Of a stretch of DNA of 64,000 nucleotides, positions 55,046 through 64,000 are shown one piece after another. Position numbers and translations under genes: made by a program. Each line of letters starts with the position of its first letter. The first letter of the stretch is position 1. The notes beneath the pieces were generated by a model, which saw nothing but the letters and a program-made list of their open reading frames with translations, made no database searches and was not told the DNA's origin. Origin of the DNA: Aspidapion aeneum (Eukaryota > Arthropoda > Insecta > Coleoptera > Brentidae); NCBI GenBank assembly GCA_963576565.1, contig CAUYVT010000106.1:62001-126000 (forward strand), in the 5' to 3' direction.

Positions 55046-55717
55046 CCACCTAGCGAGAAAAGTTTAATATAAAAGTATAGGTAATAATATATAAAAATGT
55101 TTTCAAATTTTAAATAAAGCATCTTTTTAGATAACCAAAATTTTTGTTACAAAAATCGAAACACCTGTTATTTATATTTATAACTAGTGCGGAAGATAGT
55201 CGAAAGTATTATAGCCACAAAACTGTAACAGTTATGGTTATAGTTATTTTTTTTTTAGTACTACGCGTAATCCCAAGCGAAATAGCCACATAAGTTGTTA
55301 TTTTTATGGGCGATTCTATTAATCCAAAAAGTCACTAAAACTTCGCAAAAAAAAATCTAGCCTGCATAACTTTATCTCTCCTTTTTCCCTTAACTTTTTC
55401 GCATTCAACCCTTGCATTTTCCGACAAACAGAGTTTTCGGAAAAGCCGCTTTGTGGAGTTTATATCTCCTCCCTCTTTCTCCTATTATTTTTAACTTCTT
55501 TATTTCATTTCTTTCAGTCACTGGGTCTCCACAAAAGCGCGAGTTCTTACGGTAGAGAGCACACAATAATGACCTTTTTTGATATAGAATAAGGTTTTAT
55601 CGAGTATATATCTCCTGGAAAGAAAATTCCACAATCTTTTAGTTTTTTATTTAAATATTCACAGCTTTAACATACTACTCTTTCAGCTTTTAAATGGTCT
55701 TTCTATTTTATTTATTT
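55046..55717. other. No gene recognised
   Basis: A+T-rich sequence with no recognisable element end or domain. Confidence 0.35.
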
Positions 55718-55945
55718 AGCCTTCTTCGATCCATGTTTGGACATAGACCTCCCACAATATTTTCCACTGTTCCTTGTCTGTCGCCGTGTTCATCCATCTA
55801 GTTCCCGCATGTTTCTTCAAATCGTCCGTCATCTCATTTGGGGTCTTCTCCCACTTATTTTAATTTTCCAGGGTCTCCAGTTTACAATACATTTGTTCCA
55901 TCGATCGTCTTTTAACCTCTTCTCTAACATCCCTTACTCCACAAG
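55718..55945 (-). pseudogene. Family B LINE 3' fragment
   Basis: Reverse complement of the segment seen at 54740-55020: CTTCTTCGATCCATGTTTGG, TTTCTTCAAATCGTCCG, CATCTCATTTGGGGTCTTCT and TTTTAACCTCTTCTCTAACA. Non-coding. Confidence 0.75.
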
Positions 55946-55955
55946 CCTTAGATTT

Positions 55956-56125
55956 TAGCTCACACATATACTATACTATAGTAGTGTGAGCTATGGTGAT
56001 CCTAATTTTTTCGAGAAAAAAAAAGTTGCTCCGATTTCAAAAATTTTTATATATCTTTGCGTTTCAGATGATTTTGAAACTTTTTTGTCGCGCCGTCTGT
56101 CTGTCTGTCTGTCTGTCTGTCTGTA

Positions 56126-56184
<59 letters not shown>

Positions 56185-56752
56185 ATGTCTGTCTGTAACG
56201 ACCAACGCGCATAACTCAAAAACCGCTAGGCCGATTTTAATGAAATTTGGTACCTAGGCTGGGTCTTGGGTCGAGATGGTCCCATTTAAAAATGAAGAAA
56301 ATCCACCGAGCACAAGCCAAATAAAAGGGTGGGGGAAGATTTCAAAAATTAGAGTTTATGTGAAAATATGGCGTGTGTGATATCAAACGAAAGGTAATTG
56401 TGTATGGAATTAAACAAAATACATTTTAGTTTTTTTTTCTTCAAAAAGGGTGGGGGTAGATTTCAAAAATTAGAGTTTACGTGAAAATATGGCGTGTGTG
56501 ATATCAAACGAAAGGTAATTAAGTCTGCAGTTAAACAAAATACATTTTAGTTTTTGTTTTTTTAAGGGTGGGGGTAGATTTCAAAAATTTGAGTTTAAGT
56601 CAAAACATGGCATGTGTGGTATCAAACAAAAGGTAATTTCGTCTGGAGTTGAATAAAATATATTTCAGGTTTTAGTTTTATTAGCTCGCACGTACACTAT
56701 AACTATAGTACATAGTGTGAGCTTAGGGGCCCATATATTGGCAGAGTATTTT
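55956..56752 (+). mobile_element. (CTGT)n-core repeat, copy 7
   Basis: Complete copy with both palindromic ends, a core of ~105 bp (56095-56197, CTGT with two CTGTATGT interruptions), the ACTCAAAAACCGCTAGGCCG segment and three subrepeats, ending GGCAGAGTATTTT. It is inserted in an oligo-T stretch of a hAT MITE: CAAGCCTTAGATTT to its left and AATATATTTTCTACATATTT to its right are contiguous in the MITE at 61048. Confidence 0.88.
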
Positions 56753-57127
56753 AATATATTTTCTACATATTTGATGATAAAACACGAAAAATACCTTAAA
56801 ATTGGACATCAGGAGGCTTCGGGCCCCCCCCAACCCCAAGCAGCGGTGTAGTTGCGAAAAGACATGACCTTTTTTTTTGTTTTTTTTTTTTTGGTCGCAA
56901 GTTTTTTGTTGAGGGCGCCCTTTGTAGCTGTCGGCATCCCCCACACATGATGACCTTTTTTTTTTTTTGGCCGCAAGTTTTTTGAGGGCGCCCTTTGTAG
57001 CTGTCGGCATCCCCCACACATGATAACCTTTTTTTTTGTTTTTTTTTTTTTTTGGTCGCAGGATTCTTGAGAAGCGCCCTTTTTAGCTGTCGGCCCCCCC
57101 CAAGACACATTCCTGGGTGCGCCACTG
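56753..57127. mobile_element. hAT-type MITE fragment (right part)
   Basis: From AATATATTTTCTACATATTT through a G/C-run, then three degenerate modules (TTTTTTTTGGTCGCAAGTTT, GGGCGCCCTTTGTAGCTGTC, GGCATCCCCCACACATGAT) to the terminus CATTCCTGGGTGCGCCACTG. It is the continuation of the MITE interrupted by core-repeat copy 7. Lysine-rich frames here come from T-runs. Confidence 0.8.
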
Positions 57128-57193
57128 AAGTATATAAAGGATACATTGGTTATACATTTCGTTTTGAGGTACTACTATTTTTTATTTTTTAAA

Positions 57194-57612
57194 ATGTATC
57201 ATATATGTTAAATTTTACATTCTTTTTCATCTCTCTGCTCCATAAAATACTGTTAAGGCATCCAATGACCTTTTTTGCTTTTACTATTCTTTTTTCCAGT
57301 TCTTGACAGTCTATTCCTGTCTTTTATCAAATTTGACACCCAAGTATACATACTCACTGCATGGAGATATTGTTTGTCCATTGTCCAGTTCCAACTCACT
57401 TGATTCGTTTCCAATACATAAGTACAGTGTCTTGTCCCCGTTCACTGTTAGATCATCATATACTCCTTGTCTTCTTTATCATTAGCTACAATTAATTGGT
57501 CGTCAGCAAACTGTAGTTTGTATATGGTAAATCGGTCGTTAAGTTGTATTCCGATGCCGTGTACTTTACGTTTTCAGTTTTTTAGAGCTACTGCGATATA
57601 TATTTTAAAAGT
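57194..57612 (-). pseudogene. Family A LINE fragment, 5'-side part
   Basis: Matches 38440-38880: ATATATGTTAAATTTTACAT, CATCCAATGACCTTTTTTGC, TTTGACACCCAAGTATACAT, AATTGGTCGTCAGCAAACTG and TATATTTTAAAA. An internal deletion removes the EYQKWG segment (57448-57455). Non-coding. Confidence 0.8.
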
Positions 57613-58106
57613 TCCGATGCTATAATTGTAAATAATATTTTTCTACTCTTTTTCCAAATTATTCATTGTGAAATACACTGTACATCTTGAAGAAGACCAC
57701 ATTTACGCAAAGTAATAAAATTAAATAATGTGTACAAGGCGTTGATGCCGAAATGAGTTATTACCTCAATCTTCTTAAATTACTTATAAGTCATTTAAGG
57801 TATTCACTCATTCTTCTTTTGGGTGGTCTCACTTTTTTCTGCTTCAACCAGGATGACTACTTGGGTCTCTACAACCTAACAAATACCACATCACTCTTTT
57901 TTCAAATAAATTCCAATATGTTTATTATAGGGAGTGTAAAATGTAATATTGTCCTACGCCTTCATTCACGCCGGTAACCAGGCCGGATGAGGTCGGATAT
58001 CTCGCGAAGGCGGACTTTATCAAATACAAAATTGCAAATAATGCAAGGACCTAAAACTATAAACAACAAGTGAAATTAAGGAAAGAAAAATAAGAAAAAA
58101 GTTTTC
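57613..58106. other. No gene recognised
   Basis: Unique-looking sequence. GCCGGTAACCAGGCCGGATG near 57970 is a short GC-rich patch. The short frame at 57753-57977 shows no domain. Confidence 0.35.
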
Positions 58107-58179
58107 TGCTTCGGCCGGGGATCGAACCCGGGATCTCTTGCTATCTAGGCAAACATTCTAACCACTGAACTACCGAAGC
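58107..58179 (-). tRNA. tRNA-like gene or tRNA pseudogene, anticodon loop CTAGATA
   Basis: Folds as a complete 73-nt cloverleaf on the minus strand. The acceptor GCTTCGG pairs with CCGAAGC, discriminator A; D-arm GTTC-AGTGGTTA-GAAT; anticodon stem TTTGC/GCAAG; variable loop AGATC; T-arm CCGGG-TTCGATC-CCCGG. Internal promoter boxes are near consensus (A box TAGTTCAGTGG, B box GGTTCGATCCC) and TTTTTT occurs ~10 bases after the 3' end, a Pol III terminator. By position the anticodon is AGA (Ser), yet the variable arm is short, unlike tRNA-Ser, and position 37 is T rather than a purine. It is therefore either a tRNA-derived repeat or a drifted copy of a short-arm tRNA. No CCA is encoded, as normal for eukaryotes. 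Confidence 0.65.
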
Positions 58180-58394
58180 CATACATGTAATGTCTCAATA
58201 CAAGAACGAGAAATACCCTGAGAATTTCTTAGGGCTTCTGTTACCTACCTTATCCATATATTTGATTTTGTAATTGTCCAGGTCTTGGATCTATAGGTAC
58301 ACTTTCCTTTTGAGGTATTGAGGATAATTTTTATTTTTTAATATGAAGCTTTATTTACCGCATGCTACTCGCAGCTGTTTGATTTTCTTTTTTA
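58180..58394. other. No feature recognised
   Basis: A+T-rich 5' flank of the tRNA-like sequence and 3' flank of the next LINE fragment. Confidence 0.3.
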
Positions 58395-59075
58395 TTTTAC
58401 TTTTTTTATTTTTTCTTGATTTATTCTGATCGTGATATCTCACCTGTGTTTGTTATGATTTTTGTTTTAGTGTAGTTCTATATATATCTTCAGCATTTCT
58501 TACGTAGTTTAAGTATTGTTTGCCTACTTTGCCTATTTCTTCCCAATCTAACTTTTTAAAAACATCAAGGTCCTGGTTAAATAGTTTAGGGAATATTGTG
58601 TCACCCTGTCTGATACTTTTTCTTATGCGGATTGGCTTAGTTCCTTCGTGGATTGTGATTGATGTTGTTGCTTCGCTATATATATTGGTTATTAAGTATG
58701 TGTATCTGTGATTTATTCGGCTATTAATTAGAGATGCTTTTACTGCCCAGTGATATCAAAAGTTTTTTTAAAATCTATAAACGCAATATATAGAGGAATC
58801 ATATATGTTGTATTCGTTGACTCATTCAATTAGGATTTTTATGCTTAATAGGTGGTCAACGGTACTGAAACCTTTTATGAAGCCTCCTTGTTCTTTTCAC
58901 TGATATCCGTCGAATTTTGTTGTTAGTCTATGTGTTAATATCTTCGTGAAAAGCTTATAAATTACATTGAGCAGTGTTATAGGTCTGCTCTATTGCCTTT
59001 CTTGTGTAGAGTACTCTGGTTATGGATTCTTTCCAGTTGTTTGGGACTATTTTTTCTTTTCGTATTTTATTTAAA
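58395..59075 (-). pseudogene. Family B LINE reverse transcriptase fragment
   Basis: Reverse-strand relative of 49905-50530 extending further upstream. It has TTCCCAATCTAACTTTTTAA (LDWE region), GCGGATTGGCTTAGTTCCTT (TKPIRI), AATCTATAAACGCAATATAT (YIAFIDF), TGGTCAACGGTACTGAAACC (STVDHL), then GTTATAGGTCTGCTCTATTG-side and GGATTCTTTCCAGTTGTTTG (NNWKES). Many stops; dead copy. Confidence 0.8.
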
Positions 59076-59969
59076 AGAATATGAAGGCAACAAATTATAT
59101 AAATATAAAAACTATTGTACCCAAGGGAAAAAGGAGTTAAATCTTCAACTAAAATCTAGAGTTTTAGATCTAGAATTTTACTCCTTTAGTAAATATAGGT
59201 GTAAATGTTTAGGTGACCCTAGCACTCAACCACTTTTAGTTAAATTTAAAACAAATTAATTTTTCAATGTTAAATACCCTTTTAGTCAGTTAAGTGCACC
59301 TAAACAGGCTTAACTAGTACCCATTTTATTTTTTTAAGGAAACCTTAAAGGGGTACCCTTGTACTCAAAGAAAAAATGAGATTATCTTGTAAGTGATGTT
59401 GATAGATTGGAATCTGATAAAGATCAAGTTTTTAGAGATAAGTATCAAATAAAGTTTTTGTGGGCGTAAAAAAATAGTTTAGGTATCTATTACAGGGGAA
59501 AAGGGGGTAAAATGGGTTGCGAGGGTAAAACGGGGTAACACAGTTTTAAGTAAATTGCGCAAAAATAACACCGCATAGTATCAGAAGTTTTATCCTTATG
59601 ACAGTTTCAACTCTCTGCAATATAATTGGTGCCGGTCGGCTGAACTTAAGCTGGGGTTTGCTCAATATGTGATGTTGTGCGCTGTTTATTGTAAAAATAG
59701 CTTGCGCATTTTGTGACGTTGAGTACATTTTTAACAGATTTTTTAAAATTTTGTTACATTGAATAATTAGTGGGTTTATGTATTAATCATTATTTAAAGG
59801 TGTTGCCCGTAAAATTAGCCTTTTACTGTTTATGAATGTGTAACTACCATCACTGAAAGTTGTATTTTATGATGTCTTTGCAAAAAATGGGCGCAAAATT
59901 CGACAGCGAGGACTAGGTCGTTGGTATTCTTTATAAATTTTTAAATACTAAATTTATATATATGTATAT
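59076..59969. other. A+T-rich sequence with a possible element end, no gene
   Basis: AGGAGTTAAATCTTCAACTA... TTTTACTCCT near 59128-59195 forms an imperfect palindrome. ACAGGGGAAAAGGGGGTAAA then ATGGG near 59492 weakly mirrors the complement of CCCATATTGCCCCTCTTTCC, CCTACC near 60775-60800. The LINE fragment at 59970 could therefore sit inside an element with those ends. Confidence 0.3.
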
Positions 59970-60690
59970 ATTTATCGGTTTCACAACGTTCTACGTCTTC
60001 CGATACCCAATCTCCACTCGTTTCTGTTTGCCCATAATTCATCATCTAGGCCTCTTATTCTTATTTCACTGTCTATTCCATCTCTCCAGCTTCTCCTTGG
60101 CCGTCCTCGTTTTCTTCGGCCAGTTGGTTTCCATTGTAGTATTTGTTTAGGTAGCCTTGCATCATTCTTTCTTTGTACATGTCCGTACCACCCCAGTTGT
60201 TTTGTTCACTGTCATAATTTCTCTTATTATTTGATTTGTAACTCTTTCTATGTTTGGTTTCCCTGCTGCTCTCCTCCAATAGTCCATCTCCGTAGCGGAA
60301 AGCATTTTTTCTGTTCTATCCTTGATTGGCCATACTTCTGAGCCGTATGTAATAATACTTTTTACAATGGTGTTATATATAAGCTTTTTGTTATGTTTTG
60401 ATATACTTTGGTCCCAAATTATTCCATTTAATAAAGTTATTGCTTTTCTTCCTTGTACGTTTCGACCTTTTATAGCTTTGTCTAGTGTTCCGTCAGCTGT
60501 AATTTTTAGACCTAAGTATTTATACTCATCACAGGACTGAATTCGCTGCCCGGTATTTAAGATTAGATCCTGTTCCACCGATACACATATACTCTGTCTT
60601 ATTGAGATTAACCTCTAGTCCCCACTTATTGTACTCTTCTATTAGTTTTCGTGTCATATATTTCGAGGTCGTTAAAATTCAAACATAAAG
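59970..60690 (-). pseudogene. LINE reverse transcriptase C-terminal fragment, third family
   Basis: On the minus strand from about 60670: KLIEEYNKWGLEVNL-type wording, then MEQDLILNTGQRIQSCDEYK, YLGLKITADGTLDKAIKGRN, AITLLNGIIWDQSISKHNKK, YNTIVKSIITYGSEVWPIKD and SATEMDYWRRAAGKPNIERV, and near 60140-60160 GRRKR-type remnants (TGRRKRGRPRRSW region near 60090-60130). The YLG and TYGSEVW motifs place it in the thumb/C-terminal part of a non-LTR RT similar to family A but clearly diverged. The FADD box is absent and the frame shifts near 60180-60280. Dead fragment. Confidence 0.8.
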
Positions 60691-60844
60691 ATAACATATC
60701 TAGCCAACTTAATTTCAATTAAATGCAATGGTGAATATGAAATAGGAGAAATAAGCCTAAAAAATTAAGTATCCCATATTGCCCCTCTTTCCCCTACCAA
60801 GGGTGACGGACAAACGTATTTGTTTACATGTGGCATGATGATTC

Positions 60845-60875
<31 letters not shown>
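60691..60875. repeat. A+T-rich flank ending in (TA)n
   Basis: A (TA)n tract at about 60851-60875 precedes CAGTGTGTCC, resembling the TA-rich target of the Tc1 and D,D41D elements. No gene. Confidence 0.4.
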
Positions 60876-61047
60876 CAGTGTGTCCACGTAAGTTGGCGGC
60901 ATATGGGAAACTTTTTGACGAAGAAAAGTTATTCTTCAAAAAAAGTTCTGCATGGTCCAAAACCTAAAATGCAACCATCAGATGTTAAATTTTTTAGTCA
61001 TATTACGAGGTTTGTCAAAAAATGTGATTTTTGCTCTAGAGTAAAGT

Positions 61048-61363
61048 CATGGGCGCACCCAGGGGGAGGGCTCCGGGGCCCGGGCCCCCCCCAAGCCTTA
61101 GATTTTTTAATATATTTTCTACATATTTGATGATAAAACACGAAAAATACCTTAAAATTTGACATCAGGAGGCTTCGGGCCCCCCCCCAACCCCAAGCAG
61201 TGGCGTAGTTGCGAAAAGACATGATGACCTTTTGTTTTTTGTTTTTTTTTGGTCGCAAGATCACATGATGACCTTTTTTTTTTTTTTGGTCGCCAGTTTT
61301 TTGGGGGCGCGCTTTGTAGCTGTCGGGCCCCCCCCCCAAGACACATTCCTGGGTGCGCCACTG
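61048..61363. mobile_element. hAT-type MITE with 7-8 bp target duplication
   Basis: GTAAAGT flanks both sides (61041-61047, 61364-61370). Termini CATGGGCGCACCCAGGG and CCTGGGTGCGCCACTG. The interior holds CCTTAGATTTTTTAATATAT then TTTCTACATATTTGATGATA, followed by T-run modules with TTGGTCGCAAGATCA and GCTTTGTAGCTGTCGGG. It is the full-length reference for the interrupted MITE at 55.9-57.1 kb. Confidence 0.88.
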
Positions 61364-61542
61364 GTAAAGTAACTTTCTTTTTGACAATATCGAAAATTGT
61401 TATAAAGAAAAGATGTTTAGAATTAAAAATAGCTTTCAAATATTCAACATTGGTCAGTGTTCACCATTGCTAACTTTGTCACTATTAAAGATAGAAAAAA
61501 GTTTAAAGTGGCAAACTAGTAAAATTTTTGACGCTCATTAAT

Positions 61543-61583
61543 ATGCTTAAACGAAAAAACTCGATGTTTTTTCGTTTAAGCAT
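61543..61583. repeat. Perfect 18-bp-stem hairpin
   Basis: ATGCTTAAACGAAAAAAC pairs exactly with GTTTTTTCGTTTAAGCAT around TCGAT. It lies in the left arm of the F4 foldback. The matching right-arm region (about 61880-61935) is not a perfect hairpin, so this is a local rearrangement. Confidence 0.7.
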
Positions 61584-62023
61584 CACGTTTTCGAGTTTTC
61601 TCAAAAAACATAAAACACATTTTAGTTGAACACTCCGACATTTTTCTGATAGGTCTTTTAATTCTAAATAAAAATTTGTCTTTCCATTTATTTTCCTTAA
61701 GTTAAATCAGACATCTTTCTATCAAATAAAATTATGCTATTTTGAATTTAAAATACATTCGTTATTTTTAACTTTAGCAAAAAAAATCAGAAGACAATTT
61801 TTGTTCAGAATTGAAAGACCTATTAAAAAATGATTATAAAATATAGCGTGTTCAATTAATTTTTTTTGAAAAAACGCGAAAAAACCAAAAAACGATGCTC
61901 TATTTATTTTTATTTAAGTATCTTAAAGAGCATCAAAAAATTCTATTAGTTTGGCGATTTAAACTTTTTTCTAATAAATAAGTTACCAATGGTGGACACT
62001 TAATTTGCAACACCCTGTATACA

Positions 62024-62165
62024 CAGTGGCGCACTCAGGAATATGTCTTGGGGGGGGGCGAGGCCTTTGGATGGGGGCCTTTGGGGGTGGGGGGGCAAGG
62101 TCACATGATGGCGTATTTTATGCTATTTTATCTTTTCATTCATGAAATACGTGGGTGCGCTCATG
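62024..62165. mobile_element. Short hAT-type MITE with 7-8 bp target duplication
   Basis: GTATACA on both sides (62017-62023, 62166-62172). Termini CAGTGGCGCACTCAGGAATA and GTGGGTGCGCTCATG. The centre TGCTATTTTATCTTTTCATT, CATGAAATACG matches the short members at 10683 and 33766. It is inserted exactly at the end of the F4 element. Confidence 0.85.
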
Positions 62166-62368
62166 GTATACAAGATGTATTTTACCTTTTTACGCATTTT
62201 AAAAGTATTTATAACTTTATATACAAAGATTGCGTGAGATTTTAATCCGTCATAATAAAATCGTAGAGATTAAAAATAATAAAATGATCCCAATATAAAT
62301 TGTTTTTTCATAATAATTTGATGCATTGTTTTTTTTAATTCAGAATTAGAATCTAACTAATTTTTACC
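62166..62368. other. A+T-rich sequence, no feature
   Basis: No gene or element end. The last ~30 bases resemble 9200-9225 (upstream of the empty-site paralogue). Confidence 0.3.
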
Positions 62369-62376
62369 TTCCTAGC

Positions 62377-62995
62377 TAGCGTTGTAAAATTTCTAGAAAT
62401 ATATTTTCGGAAATATTTCCTGAAACATTGGAAATATATGAAATATTAAAAAAATAAGAAAAAGGAATATTTATTTATAAAATCATAATAAAACACCGGA
62501 AAATGCAGAAGGCTTATACATGAACACAAATCAGGAGTTATTTTTCAAACAAATAAACAGAAATAAGGTCAAACTTCTATACCAAGAATCTCATTCTTAA
62601 CACACTACACTATTCACTAGTCGAGCAAGAGGCATATCTTCATCGCTGTCATCAGCATCACACTCAATAACAGCGTCTTGCCAGTCTACTTCCTCAAAAT
62701 CTTCAATAGTATCGGAAATAAAAATTGTTCTGTAGTAAGTTTAATGCTTATAAGGGCCTATTCTTAAATTATGTAACGCTCAAGGGGGGGAGGGGGGGTT
62801 TTGGCCTTGCGTTACACTCATTGTTATTTTAATGTGTTTTTGCTTGAAAATGCGTTACGAGAGGGGGTCAAAAATGCTGAATTTTTGCTTTGCATAATTT
62901 AAGAACGCTCCCTAAGGTTACAAAATATGAAAGATAATATTTTAAAAATATTTCCACTATTTCCAATATTCCCAATATTTCCATTTACATCACTA
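62377..62995 (-). mobile_element. hAT element copy with exact 8-bp target duplication (family H1, copy 2)
   Basis: TTCCTAGC at 62369-62376 and 62996-63003. Ends TAGCGTTGTAAAATTTC and CCATTTACATCACTA. On the minus strand about 62595-62730 encodes FISDTIEDFEEVDWQDAVIE then ADDSDEDMPLARLVNSVVC, the same acidic tail as copy 1 with a few substitutions. A MITE is nested at about 62752-62914. Most of the transposase is missing, so this is a non-autonomous deletion derivative. Confidence 0.88.
62752..62914. mobile_element. MITE nested in hAT H1 copy 2
   Basis: Starts GGGCCTATTCTTAAATTATG, TAACGCTCAAGGGG; ends TTTGCATAATTTAAGAACGC, TCCCT. CTTAAATTATG and CATAATTTAAG are an 11-bp inverted repeat at the ends. 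Same position as in copy 1. Confidence 0.65.
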
Positions 62996-63080
62996 TTCCT
63001 AGCCCGTGCAGCAATGGCTAGAAAAGGTATTGTTTTTAACGAAAAAAAACGAGATACTGCTGAAAATATGTTATTTGGGT

Positions 63081-63381
63081 CAGTGGCGCACCCAGGAATG
63101 TGTCTTGGGGGGGCCCGACAGCTACGAAGGGTGCCCTCAGAAAACTTGCGACCAAAAAAAAAAGAAAAAAAAAAGGCCATCATGTGTAGAGGGGCCCGAC
63201 AGCTACAAAGCGCGACCAAAAAAAAAAAAAAAGGGCATCAAGCCCCGAAGCCTCCTGATGTCAAATTTTAAAGTATTTTTCATGTTTTATCATCAAATAT
63301 GTACAAAATATATTAAAAAATCTAAGGCTTGGGGGGGGGGCGGGCCCCGGGCCCCGGGCCCCCCCCCTGGGTGCGCCCATG
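63081..63381. mobile_element. hAT-type MITE with 7-bp target duplication
   Basis: TTTGGGT on both sides (63074-63080, 63382-63388). Termini CAGTGGCGCACCCAGGAATG and GGGTGCGCCCATG. The interior has GGGGCCCGACAGCTACAAAG modules, A-runs and AATATATTAAAAAATCTAAG, in the opposite orientation to the copy at 61048. Lysine-rich frames are A-run artefacts. Confidence 0.88.
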
Positions 63382-63388
63382 TTTGGGT

Positions 63389-64000
63389 GTATTTTGACCT
63401 ATCCTAGCAATCTCCATTTATTTAAATTTATATGACTGATGGTTTTTTCAAATTATGATATGTTAAGGCTGATTTAAAATGAGTTTTTTGCACAAACGCA
63501 AAAATTAGTGATATCTGTGTCTTGTTCTACCACGCCAAATGGAAATAAATGGATTCATGACGGATCTGATACCTTACTAGCCCATTAGCGCACTTTAAGT
63601 GAAGCCATCAGCTTTAAAAACAGTTTTTTGTAACTATCTCAAAAACTAAACCTCCTACAACGTTTTTGGTTATAACACAAATTTGAGGAAAATGTAATTT
63701 ACGAAATTACGAAAACCGCATACTGATGCGATGTCCGTTGTAAAGTTAAAATTTAAAAAAAATTTTAATTGTCAAGAAACTTTCATTGGCATTAATGGAT
63801 TTTGACCCAAATATAATCATCTTGGACCCCCGTGAGGTTAAGCTTTCAAGCTACCCACGGAAAAATATAAGGGAAACAAAAAGCTCCTTTTTGCCCGATT
63901 AGCCATTAAACTTGTTTGATTTTTAAATTCACGGGTACGAAATTTCACGTTTGTTAGTATTATTTGGCTTAAAAATTCCGTTGATTGACGCTCACTGTCT
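63389..64000. other. No gene recognised
   Basis: Mostly A+T-rich with phrases common in old foldback repeats (AACTATCTCAAAAACTAAAC near 63632). No partner copy or terminus within the window. Confidence 0.35.

Larger units (their letters stand above)
60876..62017. mobile_element. Foldback element (family F4) carrying a hAT MITE in its left arm
   Basis: The arms pair most clearly inside: AGTGTTCACCATTGCTAACT ... GAAAAAAGTTTAAAGTGGCA (61455-61515) against the complement of 61930-62000. Terminal words are CAGTGTGTCCACGTAAG at left and, reversed, CAGGGTGTTGCAAATTAAGT at right, with TA outside both. The outermost left part is diverged, so the left boundary is tentative. No transposase. Confidence 0.5.

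Noticed and set aside
58107..58179. Ordinary tRNA-Ser(AGA)
   Set aside because: tRNA-Ser has a long variable arm; this sequence has only five bases there.

Overview
The window looks like intergenic, transposon-saturated DNA from a large insect genome. By eye it is strongly A+T-rich. It carries non-LTR retrotransposon, mariner/Tc1, pogo/Tigger, hAT, P-like, BEL/Pao and tyrosine-recombinase sequences, plus many foldback elements and MITEs. There is no prokaryotic gene organisation. I could not identify an intact ordinary host protein gene. A beetle with a large genome is my best guess from the mix of families, but that is inference.

Layout. 0-9 kb: a non-autonomous copy of a tyrosine-recombinase element (712-1432), three terminal-inverted-repeat (TIR) elements or MITEs, and decayed LINE copies. 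9-28.5 kb: six copies of a ~0.75-kb repeat family whose core is a (CTGT)n microsatellite; a seventh lies at 56 kb. In one copy the core has grown to ~1.2 kb of CTGTATGT, in another to ~0.64 kb of pure CAGA. Between them lie two long foldback elements sharing one TA (11.5-13.8 kb), a ZMYM1-like hAT fragment holding a nested element and a 40-bp minisatellite, and a P-element-like transposase remnant. 28.5-39 kb: LINE reverse-transcriptase pieces, second copies of both foldback elements, a pogo/Tigger remnant, a histone H3 fragment embedded in a LINE, and a BEL/Pao integrase remnant split by a hAT element. 39-49 kb: a second ZMYM1-like hAT fragment, an unclassified repeat, the intact tyrosine-recombinase element (43900-45732), a foldback element with a nested hAT MITE, and a Tigger relic whose empty site is also in the window. 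49.9-55 kb: one LINE copy interrupted within the same few codons by a Tc1 element and a D,D41D mariner-like element. 55-64 kb: LINE pieces, several MITEs with 7-8 bp target duplications, a second hAT copy, and a tRNA-like sequence.

The most interesting item is the tyrosine-recombinase element. Its 403-residue protein keeps the R-K-H-R-W-Y catalytic set. The gene lies between two clusters of palindromes built from the same CACTTTCCGCAC word. An internally different 0.72-kb copy about 43 kb away, in reverse orientation, keeps both palindrome clusters with paired base changes in the stems. This looks like a mobile recombinase with structured DNA ends and a non-autonomous partner.

The genes do not form a pathway. 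The window reads as a record of nested insertions, and the duplicated families let several insertion sites be checked against empty sites inside the same 64 kb.
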